64,000 bases of DNA from Pinibacter soli (GTDB taxonomy: Bacteria > Bacteroidota > Bacteroidia > Chitinophagales > Chitinophagaceae). How positions within the stretch are numbered: position 1 is the first letter of the stretch; each line of letters begins with the position of its first letter. The position numbers and the translations under genes were made by a program. Below the pieces are notes generated by a model. It did not search any database and was not told the origin of the DNA. It saw nothing but the letters and a program-made list of their open reading frames with translations. Where the stretch lies: assembly GCF_029961145.1 (NCBI RefSeq), contig NZ_JASBRG010000003.1, positions 62,001 through 126,000 on the forward strand, given 5' to 3'. Shown here in pieces: positions 1-8,008 of this stretch.

Positions 1-989
1 CTTTGTACGTCAACATTGGAGCGGTTGATGCTGATCAACTGCTTATCATTTTTGTTGGTATAAAATCCTGTTATTGGCCAGTTAAAACGTACGCCAACCA
101 TGCCATACCAACCGAAATCGTTGCTGATGAAATTGTAAGTCGGCCTTCCGTAATAGCCTTGTGCAAATGCGCTGACTTTGGGAAGATGTGCAATTTCAAC
201 TTGTCTTTCCTGTATGTCGAATAGCTTCTTTTGATAATCGTATTGTTGCAGTTCAGGTCTGTTAATGTTTGAAGACAATGTCTGGTTGCCCGGTTTTACA
301 AGCTGCACATCGTCTGTAATGGCTAAATTGATCAGGATGGAAAGCATGTTCGAATACGCTTTTCTATTCGCCTGCAGTTCAGTTTTGTTTTGATCGGCGT
401 TGATCATTTCTGCCTTTAGTTCATCAACGCTGCTTTTGAAGGCAGTTCCATTGTTATAAGCGCCTTGTGTTTTTCTTAGTGCGCTTTGTATATCATTTTT
501 CTTCAGGTCCGTTAATTCAATTTGCCTGCCAATCAACAAAATACCAAAGAACAATTGGTTCACCCGTTCTCTTACTGCGTATAAATTTACTTCCAGCGTT
601 TGCTCCTGCAGAGCAGCATTGGCCGCTTGTGTTTCCTTTGAATATTTTATCGCGCCGCCATCGTAAATGGTTTGCGTTAACTCTGCACCTACTTTATAAA
701 GCTCCTTACTAAATGTTGGATAGATCGTTCCCTGCAGGGCTTTCGGAAATTCAACAACATCAGACTGATACGTAGCCTGCCCCACAATGTTGATCTGCGG
801 CAGATACCCTTTTGCGGCATTGTCAATTGAGTAATCCCTTGATTTAGAAATAAGGTCGCGCTGTTTTATCAGCGGATAGTTTTGCTTCGCCCGCTCGTAG
901 CATTCTTCAAGCGTAAGCTGCTTTGTCTGGCCCATGACGGAGAGACAATGTAAAGCAACAAGTAAAGAAATGGTGATTGATTTATACAT
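1..989 (-). CDS. TolC-family outer membrane efflux protein (3' end outside window)
   Basis: Translating the minus strand from the ATG at 989 gives an open frame to the window edge (about 329 residues). It has a signal peptide (MYKSITISLLVALHCLSVMG) followed by TKQLTLEECYERAKQNYPLI, the standard start of the mature TolC/OEP domain. Later stretches such as AAKGYLPQINIVGQ and YDGGAIKYSKE match the helical-barrel repeats of the family. It should form the trimeric outer-membrane duct of a tripartite efflux or type I export system. It lies 54 bp downstream of a tetR gene on the same strand, the usual TetR-TolC-adaptor-RND order, so adaptor and pump genes are probably just beyond position 1. The C-terminus is not visible. 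Family assignment is firm; the substrate is unknown. Confidence 0.9.
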   Translation of the reverse strand, partial: MYKSITISLLVALHCLSVMGQTKQLTLEECYERAKQNYPLIKQRDLISKSRDYSIDNAAKGYLPQINIVGQATYQSDVVEFPKALQGTIYPTFSKELYKVGAELTQTIYDGGAIKYSKETQAANAALQEQTLEVNLYAVRERVNQLFFGILLIGRQIELTDLKKNDIQSALRKTQGAYNNGTAFKSSVDELKAEMINADQNKTELQANRKAYSNMLSILINLAITDDVQLVKPGNQTLSSNINRPELQQYDYQKKLFDIQERQVEIAHLPKVSAFAQGYYGRPTYNFISNDFGWYGMVGVRFNWPITGFYTNKNDKQLISINRSNVDVQ

Positions 990-1013
990 CCTGCTCGAAT
1001 TTTTAAAATAATG

Positions 1014-1027
1014 TATTCATTTGATTA
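1014..1027. promoter_or_regulatory. Candidate TetR operator before tolC
   Basis: TATTCATTTGATTA in the 54-bp spacer between tetR and tolC matches the core of the palindrome upstream of tetR (AATCATTTGATTA) at 12 of 13 positions. A second copy of the same word directly before the next gene of the operon suggests local control by the encoded TetR. No binding data; this is inference. Confidence 0.4.
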
Positions 1028-1043
1028 CCGACGGTTATATAGA

Positions 1044-1655
1044 CTATGACCTCAGTATTGTTGTTATCCAAATGGGTATCAGTTTCCTTCTCTCATTCAT
1101 CAGCTCAATAAACTCGGCATCTTTGCTTAATGCTACTTCCATCAATAGCGGTTTCGCAACAAACGGAAAGATGATCATGCTGAAAGTGTTGATAACGAAA
1201 TGCAACGGCTTGATTTTCTTGTTATTTTTCTTCAATTCTGCCTGGAGCTGTTGCATGAAATGTGACTTCAGCATTATGTTCCTGTTTAGCTTTTCTTTCA
1301 GAAATTTATGGTTGCTTTTCAGCGCATTTAGAATGAATAGCGGAAGATCAGGGTGTTCAATTATTTGATCAATGTAATAGTTGGTTAAACGGTCTATCTT
1401 TTCATCGATAGTGGTTGTAGTATCATAGAGGAGGGTTTGGATACCACCGATAAAGTGCAGCAGATTTTCAATCATTACCATTTCGAAAAGCTTTTCCTTA
1501 CTTCTGAAATAATAGTTTAGCAATGCCAGGTTCATACCTGCTTCATCTGCAATGTCCCTTGTTCTGGCAGCAGCAAATCCCTTGCTGGTAAAGACTTTAC
1601 GTGCGGCTTCTTTGATCTTTTCTTCCGTTGACAAATCCTTTTTTTGCTTAGCCAT
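1044..1655 (-). CDS. TetR/AcrR-family transcriptional regulator
   Basis: 203 residues from the ATG at 1655; an ATG 18 bp further upstream (MCKHLA) is less likely. The N-terminal HTH is clear: EEKIKEAARKVFTSKGFAAARTRDIADEAGMN, with the recognition-helix tail LLNYYFRSKEKLFE typical of the family (about residues 10-60). The rest is the variable all-helical ligand-binding and dimer domain. It is encoded immediately upstream of, and co-oriented with, a TolC gene, so it probably represses that efflux operon and itself. A palindrome lies just upstream at 1707-1724. The ligand cannot be told from sequence. Confidence 0.93.
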   Translation of the reverse strand: MAKQKKDLSTEEKIKEAARKVFTSKGFAAARTRDIADEAGMNLALLNYYFRSKEKLFEMVMIENLLHFIGGIQTLLYDTTTTIDEKIDRLTNYYIDQIIEHPDLPLFILNALKSNHKFLKEKLNRNIMLKSHFMQQLQAELKKNNKKIKPLHFVINTFSMIIFPFVAKPLLMEVALSKDAEFIELMNERRKLIPIWITTILRS

Positions 1656-1706
1656 GGCAAGATGTTTGCACAAAATTAAAAATGAATTTGATATTTAAAA
1701 ATATTT

Positions 1707-1724
1707 TTTAATCATTTGATTAAA
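1707..1724. promoter_or_regulatory. Palindrome upstream of tetR, likely operator
   Basis: TTTAATCA-TT-TGATTAAA is a perfect inverted repeat with 8-bp arms and a 2-bp centre, 52 bp upstream of the tetR start. The size and position suit a TetR-family dimer. A related half-palindrome recurs before tolC (1014-1027), which strengthens the case. Confidence 0.5.
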
Positions 1725-1750
1725 TTTTGCAAAGTCGAAAAAAAGGAAAT

Positions 1751-1862
1751 TTCAGTTATTGGTTGTTAGTTATTAGTTGTTAGTGTTTTAGTGCGAAGCG
1801 TTGTTCATAGGGCGAAAGCTTGCTACACCTGGCTAATTCCTAATTCCTGAATTCTAATTCCT
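1751..1862. repeat. Heptad-like intergenic repeats (TTAGTTG and AATTCCT words)
   Basis: 1751-1791 repeats GTTATT/GTTGTTA words with a period near 7. 1834-1862 repeats TAATTCC words. The same words recur in other gaps (TTAGTTG complement at about 10361-10395 and 54128-54158; AATTCCT at 48491-48525 and 57089-57130). Non-coding in all six frames. Confidence 0.6.
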
Positions 1863-1924
1863 CGTGGAACAATATTTGCCATTGATCAACATTTACATCA
1901 TACTTAAACCAAAAAAATTATTCT

Positions 1925-2236
1925 ATGGGATTTGATCAATACCACGAACCACCTGAGGAACTATCCGAAGAAACCAGGACATTTGCCCGCATGATCACTT
2001 CATTATCAGAAGAAGCGGAAGCGATCAACTGGTATGAACAGCGTATGTCGGTTGAAAAAAACAAAGACGCTGTTGCCATCATGAAAAATGCACAGAAAGA
2101 AGAGTTTAAACATTTTGGAATGGACCTTGAATTTTTACTACGGCAGAATAAAGAATGGCGCGAAATACTAAAGGGCATACTTTTCCAAAACGGCGATATT
2201 GTGAAGAGGGGAGAAGAAGCCGAAGAAGCGAACTGA
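1925..2236 (+). CDS. Encapsulated-ferritin (EncFtn)-like ferroxidase
   Basis: 103 residues. It follows the EncFtn pattern closely: HEPPEELSEET near the start, EEAEAINWYEQR in helix 1 and KEEFKHFGMDLEFLLRQN in helix 2, then W and a LFQNGDI tail. By recall of the Rhodospirillum rubrum EncFtn sequence, the metal ligands correspond here to E30, E60 and H63, with Y37 near the site. All are present, so a functional di-iron site at the dimer interface of an annular decamer is expected. The chain stops at GEEAEEAN and lacks the C-terminal shell-targeting peptide that encapsulin cargo carries. No encapsulin gene is adjacent; the next gene is an ABC permease. It may act as a free iron oxidase. Family call good; freedom from a shell is inference. 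Confidence 0.82.
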   Translation: MGFDQYHEPPEELSEETRTFARMITSLSEEAEAINWYEQRMSVEKNKDAVAIMKNAQKEEFKHFGMDLEFLLRQNKEWREILKGILFQNGDIVKRGEEAEEAN

Positions 2237-2273
2237 GGAAAGTTCTAAGTTGTGAGTTTTGAGTAATGAATAG

Positions 2274-2314
2274 TTGCTTTGCGAGATGCATTTGTTTCGC
2301 AAAGCAATTTTTTT
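2274..2314 (+). terminator. Intrinsic terminator after the EncFtn-like gene
   Basis: Perfect 11-bp stem TTGCTTTGCGA / TCGCAAAGCAA with a 12-nt loop followed by a run of seven T. Confidence 0.8.
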
Positions 2315-2468
2315 ATGCAGAAGCCCGCGCTTGCGTTTGGATTTCCATCTACAGGCCTTTCGTACACCGTACATCGCGCACCCTGCATCATGCCTCCAAT
2401 TTCTCTGGTTCATCATTTTGAACTAATTTACTTTGCTAAGAATAACTGTTTCATTTAAAACTGCTGTT

Positions 2469-3521
2469 TTGCTACAATACATTGTCCGCAAATTATTTTA
2501 TGGAATATTGGTGATGCTTGGCGTTGTAGTATTTGTGTTTTTCCTTTTCCAGGGTTTCGGTGATCCGTCGAGACTGGTAATGGGACAGCGTGCAGACGCT
2601 GCCACACAGGAAAATATCAGAAAGGAACTTTATCTTGATCAACCAAAGTGGAAGCAATTTCTGTGGTACCTCAATGATGTTTCTCCCATAGCTGTTCATT
2701 CTACTGCAGATATTAGCAACAAGCAATTGCATGGTTTATTTATTGGAACGGACCAAACCAAAATAGGTCTTAAAGTACCTTATCTGCGCAGATCATATCA
2801 AAGTAAAAGGGAAGTCTGGCAACTAATTATGGAAGTCTTGCCGGGCACATTATTATTAGCGGTCGCAGCGATGATCATCGCAACTGTTATTGGTGTTTTT
2901 TTGGGTGTAACCGCTGCCGTTAAGAAAGATACGTGGATGGATACTTCCTCCATTTTCTTAAGTATTGTCGGCATTTCTGCTCCTTCTTTTTTTATGGGAA
3001 TAATCATCGCTTATGTGTTTGGATTTGTGTTAAGCAAGTACACGGGGCTTCATATGACAGGTAGTTGGTTTGATATTGATGAAGTGACAGGTGAAAAATA
3101 TTTGACATTGAAAAATCTTTGGTTGCCCGCTATAACACTTGGTATACGCCCATTGGCAATCATAGCGCAGCTTACAAGAAGCTCCATGCTCGATGTACTC
3201 AATCAGGATTATATAAGAACAGCTTACGCAAAGGGATTAAGCAAAAATGTGATCGTATGGAAACATGCATTACGCAATGCGCTAAATCCTGTCATAACAG
3301 CCATCACAGGCTGGTTCGCAGAACTCTTAGCCGGCGCTTTTTTCGTTGAATATATCTTTGGATGGAAGGGGATTGGCAAGCTTACTGTTGATGCATTGGA
3401 GAAGCTCGACTTTCCCGTGGTAATGGGCTCGGTACTCGTTTGTGCGTCCTTATTTATTCTTGTAAATCTATTAGCTGATATTCTTTACGGAGTGATTGAT
3501 CCGAGGGTGAAACGAATTTGA
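2469..3521 (+). CDS. DppB/OppB-type ABC transporter permease
   Basis: About 350 residues. The TTG at 2469 yields MLQYIVRKLFYGILVMLGV, the standard N-terminus of this family; an in-frame TTG at 2433 is also possible, and there is no upstream ATG. Six hydrophobic segments are visible. The C-terminal half has the BPD_transp_1 signature: RSSMLDVLNQDYIRTAYAKG, the ALRNALNPVITAI loop that contacts the ATPase, and the ending YGVIDPRVK. Residues between TM1 and TM2 form a large periplasmic insert. Peptide or nickel import permeases normally sit with a DppC partner, a solute-binding protein and ATPases; here none is adjacent, so the rest of the transporter must be encoded elsewhere. Function by family; substrate unknown. 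Confidence 0.9.
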   Translation: MLQYIVRKLFYGILVMLGVVVFVFFLFQGFGDPSRLVMGQRADAATQENIRKELYLDQPKWKQFLWYLNDVSPIAVHSTADISNKQLHGLFIGTDQTKIGLKVPYLRRSYQSKREVWQLIMEVLPGTLLLAVAAMIIATVIGVFLGVTAAVKKDTWMDTSSIFLSIVGISAPSFFMGIIIAYVFGFVLSKYTGLHMTGSWFDIDEVTGEKYLTLKNLWLPAITLGIRPLAIIAQLTRSSMLDVLNQDYIRTAYAKGLSKNVIVWKHALRNALNPVITAITGWFAELLAGAFFVEYIFGWKGIGKLTVDALEKLDFPVVMGSVLVCASLFILVNLLADILYGVIDPRVKRI

Positions 3522-3641
3522 AAATGTGGAAATGTGGAAATTCATTGTGTGCGTCATTCTGTATTTATTATGGACAACCGTAATGGCGAATGACCGACCT
3601 AACGCATTTTCAAATTTCCACATTTTCACATTTTCAAATTG
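3516..3641. repeat. Inverted pair of TTTGAAAATGTGG-type repeats
   Basis: Left arm 3516-3542 repeats GAAAATGTGG/AAATGTGG words; the right arm 3605-3641 is its reverse complement in kind (TTTCCACATTTTCACATTTT). The ~60-bp core between them is unique. It lies between convergent genes and may also serve as a weak bidirectional terminator. Confidence 0.65.
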
Positions 3642-3642
3642 C

Positions 3643-5214
3643 CTAAGCTCTCTCTTCCTCAGAATACCTCCTAACCTTATGGTCCAGGTATTTTTGTTTG
3701 ATGATCTCGCTCATTGTTTTGTTGTACAGTTTGCTTTCCACCCATGAAATAATGTCGAGGTAAGCAAAGGCGCGGGTTTCGAAGCGGTTTTTTTCTAGCT
3801 GCTTGGTCTTTTGCAGGAATTTTTCCATCTCCGCTCTTAATTCTCTGCGGGATACGTGAAATGAGTTGCGCAAAAACTTAAACATCTCTTGTTCCACCAC
3901 CGTAAGGTTTTCACGCTTCGACATGAAGCGGTAAACTGATTTTGTAAGATACTCCACCAGGTCAAAATTGCCCAATTCGTAATGTGCCATTAAATGCAGA
4001 AGACGTGCATAGCTTTGCAAATCACTTCGCATGTCAACATTGTCATTAATAATGCGCAGCAAATAATCGATGCAGGTGTTATAATCCTGGCTGCCGAAAT
4101 AAATCATTGCAGTTTTATAATTGATCACCAGTACGCGATGCTGATCGATGAACAACGCATATTCTGACAGCTTTTCATTAATGTGAGGAACCAATTCAAG
4201 CCCCCGTTGGAATGAACCTGTAATGGCACACAGATTGAGCTTTGCACTATAAATGTAAACGAAGGACTGCACTTTAAAGTTGTCGTGGTCCTTCACACGA
4301 TCAGTTTCTGCAAATTCTTCAAAACGCTTCAGATCAATTTCGAATTTCTCATAATTGCGCAAGTCGTAATGCGAGTTTAACAGGTTGTGTAAACCTTTAA
4401 TATAGTTGCCTGTTTCAACCCGGATCATTGTAGGCTGGTCGGTAAATAAGTCGACCCATTTCTGTGTGTAGCGATAGTACATCAAAAAATCCTGGCGAAT
4501 AAATGCATACCAGCAATAGCTTTGATACAGGTAAAGCAACTCGTAGAAGCCCGTTTCCTTATATGCGTCAGGTGGAAGGTTTTCCTTAAAAAATTTTTTC
4601 ACCCCCATTTCATCTTTCTCATTGCGGGCGTGGCCATTTTTTATGTAAAAGCTATAAAGCTGCATGGCAAGATTAGAAAGCCTCGCAACCATATCGATCC
4701 TTCTGCTCGATTCATTTGCTTCTTTGGCAAGCTGCTCAGCCCGGCTTTGCATTGTGTGTGTGATGTGAAGCGTCTCGATGCGTTTTTCCAGGGCAATGAT
4801 CTGTGGAAGAAAAAAGAACTTCTCGTTGCTCTTCGCCATTTCCTTCGTTCGGGCCAGTAGGCGCAGACTTTGAAGGAACAGACCTTTCTTGTACAGAATA
4901 TGGGCGTAGTCAAATTGCTCGTTCAACTGAAGATCGATGCTGTCGGCACTTTTGAGCAACCTTAGACTGGCGAGAATTTCTTTGTATAAATGTGTTTTTA
5001 AGTTGGAAAGCTGGGGCTTTAGAATGCCGGGCAATTTCTTTAATAATAATTTTTCATCATATTCGCTAAGCTTGTCCATAGCATCAAATAATTGCACAAT
5101 TTTGAGGTCCTCTTTAGCAGAACTTCGCTTGATGTACAATTTAAAATGCCTTTTTTCCGCTTTTTCAAGGGAATGGATCAACTGAAACAATATATCTGAA
5201 TATCTGTTGGACAT
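3643..5214 (-). CDS. Conserved all-helical protein of unknown function (TPR-like)
   Basis: 523 residues with no signal peptide or membrane segment, so probably cytoplasmic. The sequence is almost wholly helical, rich in L, Y, K and E, with irregular ~35-residue helix pairs (for example FDYAHILYKKGLFLQSLRLLARTKEM and YARLLHLMAHYELGNFDLVEYL) that resemble degenerate tetratricopeptide repeats. I do not recognise a named family; similar large proteins occur widely in Chitinophagaceae-type genomes (recollection, not checked). The start MSNRYSDILFQLIHSLEKAEKRHFK is a plausible charged N-terminus. It sits downstream of the DUF721 gene on the same strand but separated by ~390 bp, so probably has its own promoter. 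No function is proposed. Confidence 0.8.
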   Translation of the reverse strand: MSNRYSDILFQLIHSLEKAEKRHFKLYIKRSSAKEDLKIVQLFDAMDKLSEYDEKLLLKKLPGILKPQLSNLKTHLYKEILASLRLLKSADSIDLQLNEQFDYAHILYKKGLFLQSLRLLARTKEMAKSNEKFFFLPQIIALEKRIETLHITHTMQSRAEQLAKEANESSRRIDMVARLSNLAMQLYSFYIKNGHARNEKDEMGVKKFFKENLPPDAYKETGFYELLYLYQSYCWYAFIRQDFLMYYRYTQKWVDLFTDQPTMIRVETGNYIKGLHNLLNSHYDLRNYEKFEIDLKRFEEFAETDRVKDHDNFKVQSFVYIYSAKLNLCAITGSFQRGLELVPHINEKLSEYALFIDQHRVLVINYKTAMIYFGSQDYNTCIDYLLRIINDNVDMRSDLQSYARLLHLMAHYELGNFDLVEYLTKSVYRFMSKRENLTVVEQEMFKFLRNSFHVSRRELRAEMEKFLQKTKQLEKNRFETRAFAYLDIISWVESKLYNKTMSEIIKQKYLDHKVRRYSEEERA

Positions 5215-5603
5215 AATCTAAAAAAAAGTCTGAAGCGCTTAATCATCAGGAATTTAAATAAAGATATAATCTTTTTGCCATGATTAAATCTTCATCAAAA
5301 TGGTTATAAATCTTGTTTTTCGCAAAGTATTTTTGATATATCAAATGAGACGAAAAAGGGTAAGCGGGTCGTATAGTATTGAAAATCATTTGATAAAGCT
5401 GTAATCAGCACAAAAATTACCAGAACTTTTTTTCATATGGCAAGCAATCGTTAAAGCCTTCTGTTTCTACAGAGGGCTTATTTTTTTGCAAGATACGGTG
5501 GAGCAATTAATAATTAATAATTAAGAATTAATACGTAAGTCCCGGAATTGATGCTAAATGCCTCTTCATTTTCAACTTTCAACTCTCAATTCTCAATTCT
5601 CAA
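5215..5603. other. Non-coding gap with a hairpin and heptad repeats
   Basis: 389 bp without a credible gene. A hairpin at 5454-5479 (AAGCCTTCTGT / ACAGAGGGCTT, one wobble) is followed by T8 on plus. 5509-5535 repeats AATTAAT/TTAAGAA words, and 5567-5608 repeats TTTCAACT and CTCAATT words just before the DUF721 stop. The rest is AT-rich upstream sequence for the 523-residue gene. Confidence 0.6.
5454..5488. terminator. Hairpin, probable terminator downstream of DUF721/recF
   Basis: 11-bp stem with one wobble pair and a TTCT tetraloop. The stronger T-run is on the plus side although both flanking genes are on minus, so direction is uncertain. Confidence 0.45.
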
Positions 5604-5885
5604 TTACTTAATGACCACCTCTTTAATCACTTTTTCGCCCAGCGCCTCATTTACCTGCTTGATAATGTTTTCTTTTTGAAACATCAATTCGTTTCTAAGG
5701 GGAGCAACGGTAGTCGTTATATAAAGCTTATTCCCATGAATTTTTATGTCTTCCGTGTATTTAGCAATGGTCTTACCCATAATTTGTTCCCAAACCTGTT
5801 CTATCTGAATGGCTTGCATATAACCATTTAGCCTGCTGTTTTTTAGGAACTGTTTAAGTGCTTCTCCTATTGAATATTCTCCCAT
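5604..5885 (-). CDS. DUF721 / DciA-like protein
   Basis: 93 residues: SIGEALKQFLKNSRLNGYMQAIQIEQVWEQIMGKTIAKYTEDIKIHGNKLYITTTVAPLRNELMFQKENIIKQVNEALG. This is the DUF721 pattern, with the W-x2-I-x-G core and the Y-I/V-x-T-x2-x-LRNELxF-x2-x-I-I strand-helix unit. DciA proteins of this family help load the replicative helicase DnaB. In Bacteroidota the gene commonly follows recF, as it does here (recF at 6689-7771), although an unusually long repeat-bearing gap of ~800 bp now separates them. Family call is firm; the DciA role in this phylum is inferred. Confidence 0.85.
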   Translation of the reverse strand: MGEYSIGEALKQFLKNSRLNGYMQAIQIEQVWEQIMGKTIAKYTEDIKIHGNKLYITTTVAPLRNELMFQKENIIKQVNEALGEKVIKEVVIK

Positions 5886-6315
5886 AACGATAAGTTGCGG
5901 TAAAGGTAGGAATCAATTAGGAATTAGGAATTAGGAGTTAGGAATTAGAAGGCGGAGGCAGGTAGTCTGGTAGGACGGTTTAAATTATAAACAACGAAAA
6001 GTCTGTTTTTTCGTAAATAATTGTTTTTCAGTAAGTAATACTTTATTAAATCTTCTACAGTTGAATGAAAACCTGTATCGGCTATGGGGTGTTGCAACTT
6101 TTCTTTTTCAACCTCCCTCTTATATGTGTTAATCCAATAATGAAAGAAAAAAACTTAAATCCAATATCAACTGAGTTCCTTCTTTAACCCTTTCATTATA
6201 TACAAATAATTGGTGTTCCGGCTCGTTGGCGTTCCCTACGTAATGATGTGAGAAAGCATACTTAATCCGTACTCTTTCGAAAATTGCCGGAACACTTTTA
6301 TTTCACTCTCCGTAC

Positions 6316-6336
6316 AGACAAGGCATTGCCTTGTCT
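6316..6336. repeat. Palindrome AGACAAGGC-ATT-GCCTTGTCT
   Basis: Perfect 9-bp arms around ATT. Resembles widespread short palindromic intergenic repeats of the GAGACAAGGC type seen in other phyla (recollection). Adjacent to the tandem repeat array. Confidence 0.6.
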
Positions 6337-6351
6337 CTATAAAATTCGCAC

Positions 6352-6592
6352 AGGCCCGTTTTTATCCATTCTATCAGAAAAACTAAAAGAATCCGTACAC
6401 TATTTGAAAACAATAGATGAAATAATTATATCCAATATTTCCGGAAAGACCATCGTTCGTTAGGCCCGTTTTTATCCATTCTATCAGAAAAACTAAAGAA
6501 ATCCGTACACTATTTGAAAACAATAGATCAATAATTATATCCAATATGTCCGGAAAAACCATCGTTCGTTAGGCCCGTTTTTAATCCAATCC
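6352..6592. repeat. Tandem ~110-bp repeat, two full units and a partial third
   Basis: Unit 1 is 6352-6461 and unit 2 is 6462-6570; both start AGGCCCGTTTTTATCCATTC and end CATCGTTCGTT, with only a few substitutions and small indels between them. A third unit begins at 6571 with the same start and then diverges after about 20 bases. There are no unique spacers, so it is not a CRISPR array. Confidence 0.9.
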
Positions 6593-6688
6593 ATGCAAGA
6601 CTGCAATGCGTTAATCCGTACTCTCCCGAAAACAATTGTAAAGACATTTATTTGGTAAGTGTCTTTTTTGTTTTTTAGAAATGAAGCA

Positions 6689-7771
6689 CTATAGCTTGAT
6701 AAGTTGTTGCGGAATGTTCAGTGCAGAAAATGCATTCGACAAACGATCGCAGTGTGTATCAGTTAGTAAAACCTGTCCGTCGTTATGCGAGCAAACCCAT
6801 TGCAATAAATTGTTGATCCGGTTTTCGTCAAGTTTCTCGAAAACATCATCCAGTAGCAGGATAGGAGCAAATCCCTTTTCCTGTTGCAGGGTTTCAAACT
6901 CAGCAAGTTTTAAGGCAAAAAGTAAACTCTTTCGTTGCCCCTGTGAAGCGATTTGCTTGAAAGGCTTCTCAAACAATTTTAACTCGATATCATCCTTGTG
7001 TATACCTACGTTTGTGCGTTGCAGATAGAGATCCCTTTCTCTTGACAAATGCAGGCAATTGATAAATGAGTTGGCCGTAAGCTGGCTATCGTACATAATG
7101 TCTACAACATAAGTTTCGCCCGATATCTGCTGATAAAATTGTTTTACCAATTCAATAAACTTTTGCAGACGCTCTTTTCTTTGCTCAAATACGTAATTCC
7201 CCGCCGCGATCAACTGGTGATCGAGTACTTCCAGTAAATGTTCGTCCACTCTTCGTTGATCTGCGAATTGTTTCAGAACGCTGTTCCTCTGGAGTAATAT
7301 TTTATTGTATTGGATAAGTTGCAGCAGATATTGATGATCAACCTGGCAAAACAGAGCGTCTATAAAATGTCGGCGTTCCTCGCTGCCGCCGGTAATAATT
7401 TGCACGTCGTCCGGGGCGATCATCACCGCGGGAAATTTGCCGATATGCTCAGACAGTTTTCCATACAACGTATCATTATCAGAAAACTCCTTTTTTCCCG
7501 TTTCCCGTAAAATGCTGGTGAGTTTGTGGGATTCACCGTTCAGCGTAAAATTTCCCTCCAGTCGAAAACCGTTTAATCCCTGCTGCACGTTTTGCGCATC
7601 ACTTTTGGTGAAATAGCTCCTGGTAAAGCACAGGTAATACACCGCATCCAGCAAATTCGTTTTCCCGATGCCATTTTTCCCACAAATTCCCGTGACCTTT
7701 TCGGTGAAGTTGAAAGATTGCGCCAAATAATTCTTAAACTGAACGATTGTTATGTCCTGGATCTGAAGCAT
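6689..7771 (-). CDS. recF: DNA replication/repair protein RecF
   Basis: 360 residues, the usual RecF length. Walker A is GKNGIGKTN (31-39), the ABC signature is SQGQRKS, and Walker B is PILLLDDVFEKLD, followed by the D-loop region and the VLLTDTH switch. The start MLQIQDITIVQFKNY is the family N-terminus. RecF is an SMC-like ATPase that helps RecOR load RecA at single-stranded gaps. As in many Bacteroidota it is not beside dnaA/dnaN but with a DUF721 gene downstream on the same strand. Confidence 0.97.
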   Translation of the reverse strand: MLQIQDITIVQFKNYLAQSFNFTEKVTGICGKNGIGKTNLLDAVYYLCFTRSYFTKSDAQNVQQGLNGFRLEGNFTLNGESHKLTSILRETGKKEFSDNDTLYGKLSEHIGKFPAVMIAPDDVQIITGGSEERRHFIDALFCQVDHQYLLQLIQYNKILLQRNSVLKQFADQRRVDEHLLEVLDHQLIAAGNYVFEQRKERLQKFIELVKQFYQQISGETYVVDIMYDSQLTANSFINCLHLSRERDLYLQRTNVGIHKDDIELKLFEKPFKQIASQGQRKSLLFALKLAEFETLQQEKGFAPILLLDDVFEKLDENRINNLLQWVCSHNDGQVLLTDTHCDRLSNAFSALNIPQQLIKL

Positions 7772-7785
7772 GAAGAACGCAAGGT

Positions 7786-7974
7786 AATTTGAAAATGTGG
7801 CAATTTGAAAATTTGAAAATTGCGGTGCGCACTATTTTTTAAAAAAATAAAACAATTAAAATATATAATAGAATTGTTTTATTTGTCAGGAATGGTAACC
7901 CCTTCATTTTCAAATTTTCAAATCTTCAAATTAGCACATTTCTTTTTTTCGAGTTTTCAGATTTTCAAATTGCT
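7786..7974. repeat. Inverted pair of TTTGAAAA words before pdhA
   Basis: Left arm 7786-7823 repeats AATTTGAAAA; right arms 7909-7935 and 7953-7973 repeat the complement TTTTCAAATT. Frame-open by chance, so gene finders may extend pdhA into it; the words are the same as in other gaps. Confidence 0.65.
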
Positions 7975-7981
7975 AAACCCT

Positions 7982-7989
7982 TATCTTTG
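7982..7989 (+). promoter_or_regulatory. Candidate Bacteroidota -7 element before pdhA
   Basis: TATCTTTG fits the TAnnTTTG consensus and lies 19 bp before the GTG start of pdhA. A clear -33 TTG at the right distance is not seen. Confidence 0.35.
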
Positions 7990-8008
7990 CCCGTCAAATT
8001 TGAATACT

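Larger units (their letters stand above)
5886..6688. other. 803-bp non-coding gap between recF and DUF721
   Basis: No credible reading frame on either strand. It contains TTAGGAA heptad-like repeats (5912-5950), a palindrome (6316-6336), and a tandem ~110-bp repeat (6352-6592). More degenerate pieces of the repeat (AATCCGTACTCT...CGAAAA) occur at about 6266-6290 and 6611-6635, so the array once may have been longer. Confidence 0.65.

Noticed and set aside
2237-2468. Encapsulin or cargo-partner fragment downstream of the EncFtn-like gene
   Set aside because: Only a terminator and short repeats are there; the next frame is a DppB permease.
5385-5399. Third TetR operator (AATCATTTGATAAAG)
   Set aside because: Partial match in an AT-rich gap far from tetR; ATCATTTGAT-like words also occur near 37850, so chance is likely.
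6352-6592. Possible CRISPR array
   Set aside because: Units are ~110 bp, directly joined without spacers, and no cas gene is near.
7820-8008. N-terminal extension of PdhA
   Set aside because: The open stretch is made of TTTTCAAAT repeat words; PdhA homology begins at the GTG at 8009.
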